Assembly (NCBI GenBank): GCA_022316685.1
Contig: JAKJHU010000039.1
Location: 7,001,808 to 7,065,807 of the forward strand
Direction of reading: 5' to 3'
Origin: Progne subis subis
Lineage: Eukaryota; Chordata; Aves; Passeriformes; Hirundinidae
DNA: 64,000 nt
Below the pieces are notes generated by a model. That model was given only the letters and a program-made list of their open reading frames with translations. It was not told where the DNA came from and searched no databases. This document shows, piece after piece, positions 12,967 to 23,900 of the stretch. A program made the position numbers and the translations under genes. How positions within the stretch are numbered: position 1 is the first letter of the stretch; every line of letters starts with the position of its first letter.

Positions 12967-12973
12967 ACATACC
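12967..12973 (-). promoter_or_regulatory. Candidate 5' splice site just after the AKAP6 stop codon
   Basis: Read on the minus strand, the sequence 41 nt after the TAG is AAACAG|GTATGT, with GT at 12972-12971. This is a near-ideal donor, followed within 20-130 nt by several U-runs of the kind that assist donor recognition. It implies, but does not prove, a spliced 3'UTR. The distance is below the roughly 50-55 nt threshold that would normally trigger nonsense-mediated decay, which is consistent with a functional arrangement. Transcript data would be needed to confirm use. Confidence 0.55.
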
Positions 12974-13013
12974 TGTTTTTAGAATTATCTATGTGCCTGG
13001 AGAGGGTTACATT

Positions 13014-16000
13014 CTATCTGTGCATATTTATATGTCTTTCCTTATGAAGTTTCAGGAGATTTTCTTCACAAATAAGAGTTTTTCTGTTCTGATGCAAGCC
13101 ATCTTTTTTCTGTGAATGGCCAGGCTTTATCTGAAACTCGGTAGCTGAAGCCTCTTCAGAAGCAGTAACACATCCTTTTTTCTCCTCTGTTCCAGGTGAT
13201 TTTCCTGCACTACTCTTTTTAGTGCTAACCTCTGGAGAATTATTTTCCAAACTTTCATTTTGTCCATCTGAAAACAGCAAATCATCATCAGCATTTTTTG
13301 AATTACTTGATGCAATTTTTTTGTTAGTATCTGGAATATTTATGTCATTGTCATCCCCACATAAGAAAGATAAATCCCTACCTTCAGAAGAAGTTTCAAC
13401 TTCTAATGACTCTGGAGTCATTTCACCTAGTGACTCTACAGATGTTTCAGAAATAGGGTTAGAAATAGGTTGCTGCTGTTCAACTTGTGCTTCAGAAGAA
13501 CCATTAGAAACAGACTGCTGCTGCTGCTCAACCCGTTCTTCCTCAGGACAGGCTTCAAAGAAGCATTCAATATCTTCTCTCTCATCTGTGAAGTCCAGTG
13601 GCACAGGAGTGCTGCTCTTTTCCTCTATGTATTTGATTACCTCTCCACAGTCACTATCATGAGAAGATAGTGAAAGGTAAGAATAGAAGTCCCCTTTTCT
13701 TAGCTGGATGGGTCTGTGAGAGTGTTCTAACACTTTTTCCTTGATCTGTGCTAATGAAGCTGAAGCAGATGATTCACATTCAGGTTGTGACTTACTTTTC
13801 AAAGCTGTTGAAGCCATGTCTATTATCTCCCTCACAAAATTGTGTACTGAGCCATCTTCTATACTTTTTTTATCAAAATCAGCAGATTCACAGTTACAGA
13901 ACGAATCAAGACCATTAGCTGATGAGTTGCATTCTGCTTCACTGGATTTCAAGGCTGCACAGCAATCAGGAATTTTTTCAGTGTTTATTCTGTGTTGTTG
14001 ACCACTAGGTAAGGATGGCTGTAAAGCTGTATCTTGTATGCCTACAGAATTAATTTCTGAGGAAGATTCAAGGCAAGGCTTTTTTGCAGGAGAGGAAGCA
14101 ACAGAGTGATGATCAGGCTGAAGATGACTTTGACATTCTCTTGGAGAGTTCCTGGATCCAGCTGAGGACAGAACAGTCTCCTTGCCATCCATGTGTGAAT
14201 CATCTGAACTGTCTGTAAATGCTTCGCAGACACCACACTCATTTTCAGCTTCTCTGACATCAAGGGGTGCATGAGTTTTGGGAGTTGCTGCTACTCTAAC
14301 AAGACCTTCCTTTTGACTGCCAAGAGTATTTTCAACATTGCCATTCTCCATATCATCCACAAGCTGATCCTTCACAGCCTGAGAGATGTCTTTTGTTGGG
14401 TGACTCTTTGTCCCTTTTTCATGATCACATGGTATATTCTTACTATTGCCATTATTTTCTGATATTTTCTGTACTGAACCATTCAATAGTTTTTCAATGC
14501 TTAATGTATCTGTGGCCTTTGATGTCTCATTACTAACTTCTTTACTGCGCTGAATTTCATCACTGAGGTTACTTTTTCTTTTCTCCCTTGTCAAGGAAAA
14601 TTTTGGTCTAATCCAGGTTTGGAGCTCGTTTTTTATATAATCAAGTCCTGAAATTAAATTGCATTCTTCATAAATATCCTCATCAGTTGCTATACTGGAG
14701 TCGTCATCTTCATCTTTGATACCTAGCTCTTCCTCGGTTAAGGTAAGGGTGGAACTTGAAAGCAAATCACTGTCATCTTCATCATCAGTACAAGCAGAAG
14801 TGCAGGAGACATTAACAATCATGCTGACATTGACATCGCTTTCATCAGCTACAGATCTATTAAGATGTTTTCTAAATGATGCATTTGAATCTGGTATTTT
14901 ATTTCTGTGCAGTACAATGTCTTCCGAGCAGAGAGAAAGATCCTCACTGCTGCTGAGTTCAGTGAGAGAAGCCGCTGAATCTTCATTGATTGAAGATGCA
15001 ATATCTAAAGACAGCTGTCCAGTAAAAGGCATTTTCTGAGAGCCACTTTGGAGTGTTATATCAGAGATGCTGCGCTTTATTTTTTGATCCGAAGGACTCT
15101 GGATATTCTCTAAGCGATTCAAAAGATCTAATGTCCTTTTACTGAGCTCTCCAACAGAATCACTGCTTGCACTTATGTCTCCAGAACCATGATGACTAAA
15201 AAGATCTTCATTGCTTTTGTAAGAAGTCAGCCAGCTCTCCAAAGAGGCACTTCGCTGAAGACCATCTCCACTTTTAAAAATACCTGAGCTGAACAAATCA
15301 CCTACTACAGACAGGGATTCTAAAGAAGAACTATGAGATAAAGTTGAAATCTGTCTTGTATTCTCTGTAATAGGTAATTTTCTTACAGTTTCTGCAGATT
15401 TACAGGAATTGGGATCTGATTCTCCATAGATACTTGCCAGAGTATGTTCATGAATAAATCCATCTTGTTGTGACTCTCCAGACTTATGTTCAGATTTACC
15501 AGGTGTTTTGTCAAAACAAAGGTCATGAAACATACTACCCTCTGTATGTGTTTTTTCAATCTGTGATTGTTTTGTTATCACTGGTAATTTTAATTTGGAG
15601 CCTTGAAGAAAAGAGTAATCATAAAATGTAAACACATCATGTTTTCCTTGCAATCCTTCTAGACAAGCAGGGTTAGACATAGTAATGCTGTCCAATTCCT
15701 CATCATTTTCATTTCCATAACATGCAGAAGGAGCCAATTGGAAATCATCTGAAAGACTAGTGTGATCTTCTTCATCTTGCTTTAGTTTTGGTTTTATTAC
15801 ATTATCCACTTGGCTTTCCACATTCCCAATTTCAGGATTACTCTGACTGCTTTCAGTATCATTTAGCAAAAAAATTTCTGAATTATTTGTAGTTTCTGTA
15901 TCGCATTCACTCACTATCCCACTCTCACTCTCAGAATGTCTGCTTATGTTCCCACTCTGATACATGCAGTTATATGGTTTTGCCAATGTGGTACCTCCTA

Positions 16001-16436
16001 ATAGATCTGGCAGGGATTTGGTAGATGAAAATGATGAGTCTTTACTGAGACTTTTGTTTAAAAGGTTAGACTGCATTACATTGGAGAGTCTGGATGGTTT
16101 TTTTAAAAAAGGCATATGTTTTTTTTCTGATAATTCAATATTATGAAGACTATAGACCTGATAGATGTGAGGATTTGGAGGGGAAGTAATGTTGGGACAA
16201 TATAGAGAAATTCCATGATTATTGGTACTTTCATCTTCATTCACATCATTATCACCACATTCTTCTGAAGCAGGTTTCTGGTTTAGATCAACCTTGTTGA
16301 GCTCCTGATCAGCATCACTTAAGTCTTCGTGAATACTGATGAGCTTATTACTTATGTCAGTTTCATCCCATTCTAGTGCATCTTCACTTGGACCATTTAG
16401 ATCCATCAAACTGGGATCAATAACATTTAGATGGTC
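13014..16436 (-). CDS. AKAP6: AKAP6 giant exon with C-terminus and PKA-anchoring helix
   Basis: The acceptor ctttttcttttacag|GAC opens a single 1140-codon exon that ends at TAG (13016-13014). It starts DHLNVIDPSLMDLNG, so the leucine at 16409 is an internal residue and not a start codon. The sequence is acidic and Ser/Asn/Glu-rich, hence probably disordered, with conserved islands such as SSIATDEDIYEECN and YIKNELQTWIRPK. Codons 864-882 (13847-13791) read VHNFVREIIDMASTALKSK, the amphipathic helix that docks the RII dimer of protein kinase A. In mammals the early part of this exon carries calcineurin-binding sequence and the part after the helix binds PP2A B56; that assignment is by position only. 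The protein ends LHKERHINMHR, as in the mammalian orthologue. A Gln-rich tandem duplication sits at 13437-13532. No frameshift or internal stop is present, so the gene looks intact. Confidence 0.98.
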   Translation of the reverse strand, partial: DHLNVIDPSLMDLNGPSEDALEWDETDISNKLISIHEDLSDADQELNKVDLNQKPASEECGDNDVNEDESTNNHGISLYCPNITSPPNPHIYQVYSLHNIELSEKKHMPFLKKPSRLSNVMQSNLLNKSLSKDSSFSSTKSLPDLLGGTTLAKPYNCMYQSGNISRHSESESGIVSECDTETTNNSEIFLLNDTESSQSNPEIGNVESQVDNVIKPKLKQDEEDHTSLSDDFQLAPSACYGNENDEELDSITMSNPACLEGLQGKHDVFTFYDYSFLQGSKLKLPVITKQSQIEKTHTEGSMFHDLCFDKTPGKSEHKSGESQQDGFIHEHTLASIYGESDPNSCKSAETVRKLPITENTRQISTLSHSSSLESLSVVGDLFSSGIFKSGDGLQRSASLESWLTSYKSNEDLFSHHGSGDISASSDSVGELSKRTLDLLNRLENIQSPSDQKIKRSISDITLQSGSQKMPFTGQLSLDIASSINEDSAASLTELSSSEDLSLCSEDIVLHRNKIPDSNASFRKHLNRSVADESDVNVSMIVNVSCTSACTDDEDDSDLLSSSTLTLTEEELGIKDEDDDSSIATDEDIYEECNLISGLDYIKNELQTWIRPKFSLTREKRKSNLSDEIQRSKEVSNETSKATDTLSIEKLLNGSVQKISENNGNSKNIPCDHEKGTKSHPTKDISQAVKDQLVDDMENGNVENTLGSQKEGLVRVAATPKTHAPLDVREAENECGVCEAFTDSSDDSHMDGKETVLSSAGSRNSPRECQSHLQPDHHSVASSPAKKPCLESSSEINSVGIQDTALQPSLPSGQQHRINTEKIPDCCAALKSSEAECNSSANGLDSFCNCESADFDKKSIEDGSVHNFVREIIDMASTALKSKSQPECESSASASLAQIKEKVLEHSHRPIQLRKGDFYSYLSLSSHDSDCGEVIKYIEEKSSTPVPLDFTDEREDIECFFEACPEEERVEQQQQSVSNGSSEAQVEQQQPISNPISETSVESLGEMTPESLEVETSSEGRDLSFLCGDDNDINIPDTNKKIASSNSKNADDDLLFSDGQNESLENNSPEVSTKKSSAGKSPGTEEKKGCVTASEEASATEFQIKPGHSQKKDGLHQNRKTLICEENLLKLHKERHINMHR

Positions 16437-18547
16437 CTGTAAAAGAAAAAGTCAAAGATTAAAAATATTTACAGCTATATTTTAAATGTGCTTCCACTAA
16501 AACCATGTAAGTTAATGGAATTAAAATGCATTTTTGGAACAATGATCACTAATAGGCTTTTAATTTTGTTACATCTTGTGTGGTATTAAAATGATCAATT
16601 AAAATGAAACCTATTATATTTTGAAATATTTCCTAGACTTCTTAATCTTTTTCTTCTAATTTTCTGTCAAAATATAATACAGAAATTTGACTTTTCTTTA
16701 ATATAATTAATTGTGGTTAGTCACTTTAATACATTTAAATATATATAGGTATATAACTTGGAATCACACAAGTGTATTAAAAAATACATAATTATGTTGG
16801 CTATATTAAAATCTTTCTTTGACTGTTTAAGTTTAATATAGTTAATTTCTAAAGGATTTATGAAAGGATTTATGAAAGGATAAAACATCATATCACAAGT
16901 CTTGAAGAATTTTTGTTAGATTGTATTTATTTTTTACTTGATAATAAAGGCAGAACAAATGACCAGTAAGACTAATGAATGTTAATATGCCGAGCTTAAA
17001 GATCAAGTACTACAGGAGTTTCAAATAATGTCTGCTCTGGTACCTTTCTCTGGAAAAGGACTGATAAATAAGTGAGAAAAACTTGATTTTCTATATTAAA
17101 GATTTGTAATTTTCCAGTAATATTTGTTATTATGACCCAGAACATAGGATAACAAGAATTATTCCTTCCAGAAATATGTGTGGAAGAGGAAGAACACCTT
17201 GACAAGTTTTCTCACTCAGATGTGATTAGTCAAGTGGCCAACAGTACCAAACCACTTTAAGCCCTCGAAAACAAGACTGACATGGTCCCTGATTTGGGGG
17301 CTGAGCACAAATTAATTTTACTTTATTTTTCTATTTCCTGAGAGGGCTTAATATTAGGGAAGGCTTTGCTTTTACAAGGAGTATTACAATAGAACAGTTG
17401 ACTAATGTAGAAATGTTTAGTTTAAACCATCTGAACAGCTGAACAGTGATCACTGTATCCAGAAACACAAACACTTCTTCCAAGAAATTTTTCAACTCTG
17501 ATCTCTTGCTTTCTGCAATTTTCTTTTAGCAAGTGATGTTTTTCAAATACAGTATTGACATCATGCCAAACAGCAAGAGCAAATCCCAGCAAATATAAAG
17601 CAGATAAAATGAAGCTGCAGTCCAACAAAGTGCAGTTCTGCACAACTTAGTTACTGACTTAGATTCATCAGGACCCAGCCAAGGTTAATTGTGCAGGGAA
17701 AGGCACGTATTTCCGACTTCGATTCTCAGCTGGAAACTCTCTTTGAAGTAGGAACTAAAGCTTCACAGCCCTTTTGTGAACTCAGTAGTTAGGACACAGA
17801 TTTTGGACTGGGACACTTTGCCAGGCTGGGCGTAAGAGATATGAACCAAGTTATTCTCTCAGGAGAAGCCCTATCTACATGCTGTTCTTAAAAGAAGCTT
17901 GCTTGTCCTGTGTCATTTTGCATAAAACTAATGTTAATTTGGTCATAGGTAGATGAGGAGAATTTTGTCCTGCAGTGCTGTGTTTGGCATGTTTGACCAG
18001 CAAGAGACACAGACAGTGCCAAACCTCTGCTCCAGTGCCTATTTAATTATGGATATAGGTGGCATTGTTTCTGTGCAAGACACACGGCTATTTTATCCCA
18101 GTATGTCCAGTAAACAAAAGGCTAAAACAATCAAAGGAAATCAGGAGAATTATTTCCTCCAGACTGGGCAGCTATCCACCATTCAACGGGATGATGTGAT
18201 TATTCACTTATTTGATAAATCAAGACTCTCTCCATCTAAGATAGATCTGTGTCCTCATGCTTCATTGGGCTTAGCTGTAATTTAAGTCCCTGAGTACTGC
18301 AGCTGTGTTAAGATATTGCACATAATTTCACATAATTTCACAACTGAAGTTCTGATAGAATTTTTTTCATTCTTGGCAGGTTAGGAGGCTTTTGGTAGTT
18401 CATGAATCTGTCATGACTAATGTTGAAGCTTTGAGTCTCTTTGTGGATCTACCTACCCCAAAATTTTTATAGAGTACCTTTGTTAGAGTTCTTTTTTTTC
18501 CCCCATAAGACATTGGCTGAAGTTAAACTCATGTGAAAACACCCATT

Positions 18548-19152
18548 TGTTAGATGGCTATGGCTATCTCTCGCTTGTCTCTCCCACAGAGCTCCGGCTC
18601 CATTTTCACTCTGGCTAGCCTGAGACAAGCGACCAGGTAGAAGGAGTTTCTCAGGGTCCTAAAAACCTGGGAGGCGGCCGAGAACCTTTCCCTTAGCACG
18701 AGAGAGCAAGACCCCATCAGCATCAAAGGAAGAGGTCCTGCGCTTGATTTGGGGGTGAAACCAGGGCTTTATTCAGTCTTTCTTCTGTGGTCCTGCCCCA
18801 GAACCCAGCCCAGACCAAGCACCCCAAATCAAGAGCCCTGAATCAAAAGACCTAACCTTGTCTTGCTTTGGCTTATATCCAGGGAAGGGACTAAACATGG
18901 GGACAAGCCAATATCCAATGAAGGATAAGGTGGGAGTGTAACAGGGTTGGAGGGACAGTCTAGGAAACTAATGGAGAAACATAAGAGGAGGGATCTTCTC
19001 ACACCTTGCCCTGTCATTCGATATCTTTTACCCAAACCCTCCAGAACCTGGATGGAACAACCAAATGATGGACAGGGCCTGCAGAAGGGGACGGGGAGAA
19101 ATGTGAGAAGATGGGTGGGGAAAAGGGCAGGGACAAACTTCAGGATATTACA
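18548..19152 (-). mobile_element. Solo LTR of an endogenous retrovirus, sense to AKAP6
   Basis: This ~605 bp block is clearly richer in GC and CpG than its surroundings. Read on the minus strand it has LTR architecture in order: a start tgtaatatcctgaag, a TATA-like gatataagcc (about 18880-18871), an AATAAA (18773-18768) about 105 bp later, then a GC-rich U5-like part ending in ctaaca. The termini TGT...ACA are inverted relative to each other. Ends are approximate: CATTTG occurs at 18544-18549 and 19151-19156 but overlaps both termini, so it is not a clean target duplication. No retroviral gene is attached, hence a solo LTR. The family is not determined. Confidence 0.75.
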
Positions 19153-20666
19153 TTTGCCAGGGGAACAAGGGAGTACAGAACAGACCATTATAAAACCCAA
19201 TATAAAAATGAAATACAATATAAAACCAAATAAAACACAGCAACAGCTATCAGAGCAGTTCTGTACATTGTGGAGTCCACAAATCTTTACTTGGATTTGC
19301 CGGTTTGTCATATTTTAATAAAAGCTCCTGGTTTGTACTTAGTTGGACTCAGTTTCCCACCTGTAGCTGACCTTTGACTAACATTTAAGTAAAATGCATG
19401 ATAATATATTTGAAAATCTGTTAAATTAAAAAAGAAACCAGATTCAATGGCTCGTTTTCTCTGTGTCATGTTTTACGACTCTGTCGTACTCGCCATTAGG
19501 AAGACATTGCTGTGGAAAGTTTCTTAAACTGCTTGATTTTACTGTTTCAAGCTTCTTCCAGCTGCAAGAAGAAATTACTGAAGGCAGGAAATCAGCAGCA
19601 GGTTCCAAGGATTTTATGTTCCACAGAATATGATTCTGTTTCTCAAAACAAAACATTTGGTCCTTATTGGTCAGGAAGATAACCTTTTCTCTGTAAATCA
19701 GCACTTGGCTGCCTTGTTTGTTCAGCAAGTCAGATGGACTAAAACAATAAAACATGTAGAGTTGTGACCTCAGCCTATTCATCTTCACTGAGTGCTCCCC
19801 ACTTCAAAGCCTATTTTTTTCTTCTTAAAATGCACATGCTTTTCTGAGGCTTGGCATATACTCAGAAATTTTGCAGGCTTAGCTTGATTGCAGGGGATGT
19901 TTATTTTATTTATTTCATTTTATTTTCCTTCTGATTGTTGTTTATACTCGCAAAGATTCTTATGTAGATATGGTCACTTTACTAATATAGCTTTCTCTGT
20001 CCAAGGAACTGACTAAATCAATATTAGTGAATTACTACTGTAGTTATAAACATCATATCCCTTGAAGTACAAATCGAACTGTTATCAGCTACACTGGCAG
20101 CCCTTCCAAAGTATAGGAAAAGTTTTAACTTTGAAACAAACCGCTCAGTTTAAGTCACACATATTTTGTATTTGGCAATTTTAGTACAGTTATATATTTT
20201 CTCTATATTTTGTTACAAAATTTAGTGAACTGTTCAAACAATGCAGAGATTGAGGTAGTTTTTGGAAGAGGCACACCATAGCCTCTGGAATAAATCTCTG
20301 GAGTGAAGAATAGAGGGTGGTGTCACTCCAACCTATATTTGCACCAACAGCAGTAGCAAGGTAAAAACCCAGGAATTTTTAAGAACTCTTTTTATCATAT
20401 CAGATGTCTCTTTTTCAGGTTGCTCAGTGCAGAGGTAGGATGCTGGACAATTAGAGTTATCATGATAGCAATAGATTATTAGGTCTTGCCAACAGAATGT
20501 TTAAAATTTGCCAGCCTTTACTTTACTTTAGCCTAACACTTGACTTGGTGTTATGCAGAGGAGGGTAAAAATGATAGATATCAGACAGTGCCAGAGATAA
20601 ATTCTGTTTTGCTCACTTTACTGGGAAAAATGGTGGTGTTTTTTCTTCTATGTTTTTCATTTGAAA

Positions 20667-20690
20667 GAATTGTATAGTACTGTACAATTC
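20667..20690. repeat. 24 bp near-perfect palindrome
   Basis: The segment starts gaattgta, has agtact at its centre and ends tacaattc. It equals its own reverse complement except for one T/C pair that mismatches symmetrically. It could form a small cruciform or bind a dimeric factor; it may also be chance. Confidence 0.75.
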
Positions 20691-20854
20691 AGTTTTTACA
20701 CAAAGTACATAAATCTTCTGCTGTCATTTCCAATTTGGAAAGCTTTTCTTGTGTAAGAGCAGAACCATGTTTTTTTATTTTGTTTCAGTTAATTAAGAAT
20801 ATGTCTTTCCTAGAGAGTTTGTTCTTACAGACTCCAAAGGAAGTTCTACCTAGC

Positions 20855-20992
20855 CTGGATCAAGGTATCTGTGTGACTTGATCCAGTGAAAGGAGTCTGT
20901 GTCTACGGCAGGGGGATTGGAACTAGATGATCCTTGAGGTCCCATCTAATCCAAACCATACTCTCTGACTGTATGATTCTCTGATTCTATGA
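20855..20992 (+). mobile_element. CR1 LINE 3' end fragment
   Basis: The characteristic CR1 tail is present: ggaactagatgatccttgag, gtcccatctaatccaaacca, and then repeated attct-type units (gtatgattctctgattctatgat). The left edge is uncertain. It is a truncated, non-coding copy. Confidence 0.85.
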
Positions 20993-23900
20993 TCCCTTCT
21001 TGAAATGCAAATACCCAGATTGGAAGGGGTCTATCACTGATCTCCACATGTAAGACAGACTATATTTAAAGATAAACTTGAAGTGTGCTACAGAGCTTTC
21101 AATGGAGTGAGCCCCATATGCTGACTCTTAAGCCCTGGCTTTGCTGAAGCCTGTGGCAAAACATGGCAGAGGTACCAGCCTGTCTGGCTCAAAATTTTTG
21201 GATACTGGTTTGTGTAACTGATGGCACTAAATTTTCTGGAATTCAGAAATTTTTTTTTTATATATGCAGGAATGTGTGAGTAAAAACATATATTTAATTT
21301 TAAAGTGGGTCCAAGTGGCCTCTATAATTATAAAGTCACTAAATACCACTACATTTAGAGAAGATCTCTAAGGTCATTAAGAAAAGTAAGAAAAGGCAAA
21401 TAGTTTTGACCAAGAAAGTAAAAACATCCCAATGTAATAAGAATCAAAATATGCACAATATTATGCATATTCTTATTTTTTTACATATTACCACTAGATA
21501 AACAATACTTAGGAAGTATTTACTGTTGCATGTAAAGTTTTAAGAAGGATTAAGTGAATAATCTATTGAATTATAGACTCAGAAGAGTAAAAGGTTAAAT
21601 TAATTCTAATATATTTGAAAGTGCTGCTTTAAGGATTTTTGCTATTCCTATTTTGAATCCAGAACAATTTTGATCAGGAAAGCATTCCCATTTCAGTGGG
21701 ATAACTCTTGTGAGCATAATTAGGGGTATGCTTAAATCCTTGTAGAGTTGGTGTTTAATGGCTAACCAGTTAATCTGCAGAAAATGTTAATGGAAAGAAA
21801 TAAGGTTATTAAGCCAAATAAAGACATTTCCTCAGCCCCAATGCTCTTTAAGGAAAAGTGTCAAAATGCATTTTTTCATTTGTTTCCTTTACTAAAACAA
21901 GGATAACTTGGCTTTTTTTAAATGAAACAATTTATATTAAACAATGATTCTCTGTTTTGGCTTCATTTGCATGTGCTACTCCAGTACAGATATTCTGTGT
22001 TAGTAAAATAGGCTTGTAATGTAACCCCTACGTACTTTTATATAATTTTTAAAGGTATTAACATGAAAAAAAAGAGCTTTTACAATACTAAATACAAACT
22101 CTGTTCTTCCTCCCTCCCTTCCTCCTTCAGTTGCTGTGGCCAAGTTATCCAAACTCAACCACAGTTAGGGGCCAGGGGAAAAAGAAAAGGAATAGAAAAC
22201 CATCCCCCACCTCCAGGAATGTGTACACATTCAAGGAAGACAAACATGATTTTGTCTTTTGAAAAATGCAAGCATGCCAAGTACTTCTGCCGAGGGAAAT
22301 AGTCATGTGTACAGTGCCACTTCACCTCTGCCTCACTTAAACTCATTTTCTAAATGCTGTTCCCTATATCATAGTAATCAAAAAAAACTTATCCCCATTT
22401 CCCAACACCAATTTTTAATATGAATAAGCATATGCATAATATTCCCTGTGCATAACACTGAAGTGGTCTACACATTACAGTATATGCTCAGAATATATGG
22501 AAGCAGCATGCATTATCACAAATCATGAAGGAAACATACATGAACATACATATTTGTTATAATTGCAATTAAAAGCAGGTATACATTTATTTCCTGAGAA
22601 AATAAGATCTAAATCTGTGGTAACCTCTTACTGCATTTTACAATAATTATTGCCTCTCTTGATGACATTACACACTTATTCTTGCACATGCAGAGCTCCT
22701 CCTTCTCTTTTAGGAGCCTTGTATGCTTACAGGTAGTGCCAGGGTGCTACATGGAGTTGCATGCACAGATTCCTGTACCACAGGAAGTACACTGACTTTG
22801 CCTCTGCCCTCTGCAGTCACAGATGTCACCTGCAAGAGTCTCAGTATGAGCTGGGAACAACAAAGGCTCCACCGTTGCTCAGGTCTGTATGATGACGTCT
22901 GAAGTTCTCTGATAATGCTCAGAAATAACAATCTAAAGGACCACTATTGTCATATCTAGGTTTTAAAACAAGTAATTTTCTTTATCATGACAGCAGCTTT
23001 GTGAGCACATCTTAAAAGCAACAGGTAAAATAACTGAAGTGTCAATTTAAGAGGATGCACCACTGAAAACTATTAACTTCTACTAGTAGGAGAAGTGTTT
23101 TAGAAGTCAGGGAAATTGTCCATGCTCTAGGCATTCTTCTGCTATTTCTATGTCACTTGTTGATGTTAGGTAAAATTCTGGGGTCAGTTGTGCCTGCATA
23201 TGAGTCATATGAGGGTCTTCTACCTCCCTTGGTAAGCTGCCTGCAGTACTAGATGGAAAAAAGAGTGACAGGCTCCAGCCTTCCATCATACTCCACTCAC
23301 ACCTCATACTGGAGTGTACAAGCCAGGCTGAAACAGAAGGTGAGCCATGTCAGCAGAAGGCCTGCAGGAACTAACTTTGATCACAGATCAAGGCAAAAGC
23401 AGGGACTCAATAAGTTCAGTCCCTGCTCTATGTCCAAAGTATCATTGCTAATGACCTACCCATTATCTGTTTTCCATCCTCTACAGAAGCATTTGCCTCT
23501 TTATTTTGCCACCATATCCTTTTTAACATCTCTGTTTCTTATTTGCTAAAGAACCCCTTTAAATGTTACTAGAAAGAAGAACATCTATAATATTTTTACA
23601 TTGAATAATATTTCCATCCAAATAGGTTTGCAATCCAAGACCTATATCCCAAGTTGTGTATTTGGGGGTTTTCTTGTGATGAGAAAACCTGGTTACATGG
23701 CATATTTTACCAACTGTTGTTTTTACTGCTTTGTAGCTTTCTTTTCATCTGTCAAGAGGTTACATGACAGGATTTTTTGCCCTTGAATGTCATTTCATAG
23801 TTCACCTTTACTTCAGAGAAATATATGATTTTCTTTGTTCAAGAATCCATCACAAGCCCTTTATGAAACTCTTGGAAAAACATTCTTGGCTTTATCTAAA

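Larger units (their letters stand above)
1..13013. other. Sequence downstream of the AKAP6 stop: 3'UTR, 3'UTR intron and/or intergenic
   Basis: Apart from the repeats listed separately, this is AT-rich unique sequence with no convincing coding exon on either strand. The longest frames are about 100 codons without domain, motif or splice context. In mammals NPAS3 follows AKAP6 on the same strand, so this region would be the AKAP6-NPAS3 interval or a long AKAP6 3'UTR. I could not fix the true transcript end from sequence. Confidence 0.7.

Noticed and set aside
13222..13662. 146-codon plus-strand frame, serine- and cysteine-rich
   Set aside because: Antisense to the AKAP6 giant exon. Its composition follows from the complementary Ser/Glu codons; no independent promoter or homology.
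13741..15039. Further plus-strand frames of 60-107 codons
   Set aside because: Same reason: antisense shadows of the conserved AKAP6 coding strand.
18829..19318. Frames of 160 codons (minus) and 123 codons (plus)
   Set aside because: They lie across the LTR and its edge, where GC-richer sequence has fewer stops. There is no retroviral or cellular protein motif.
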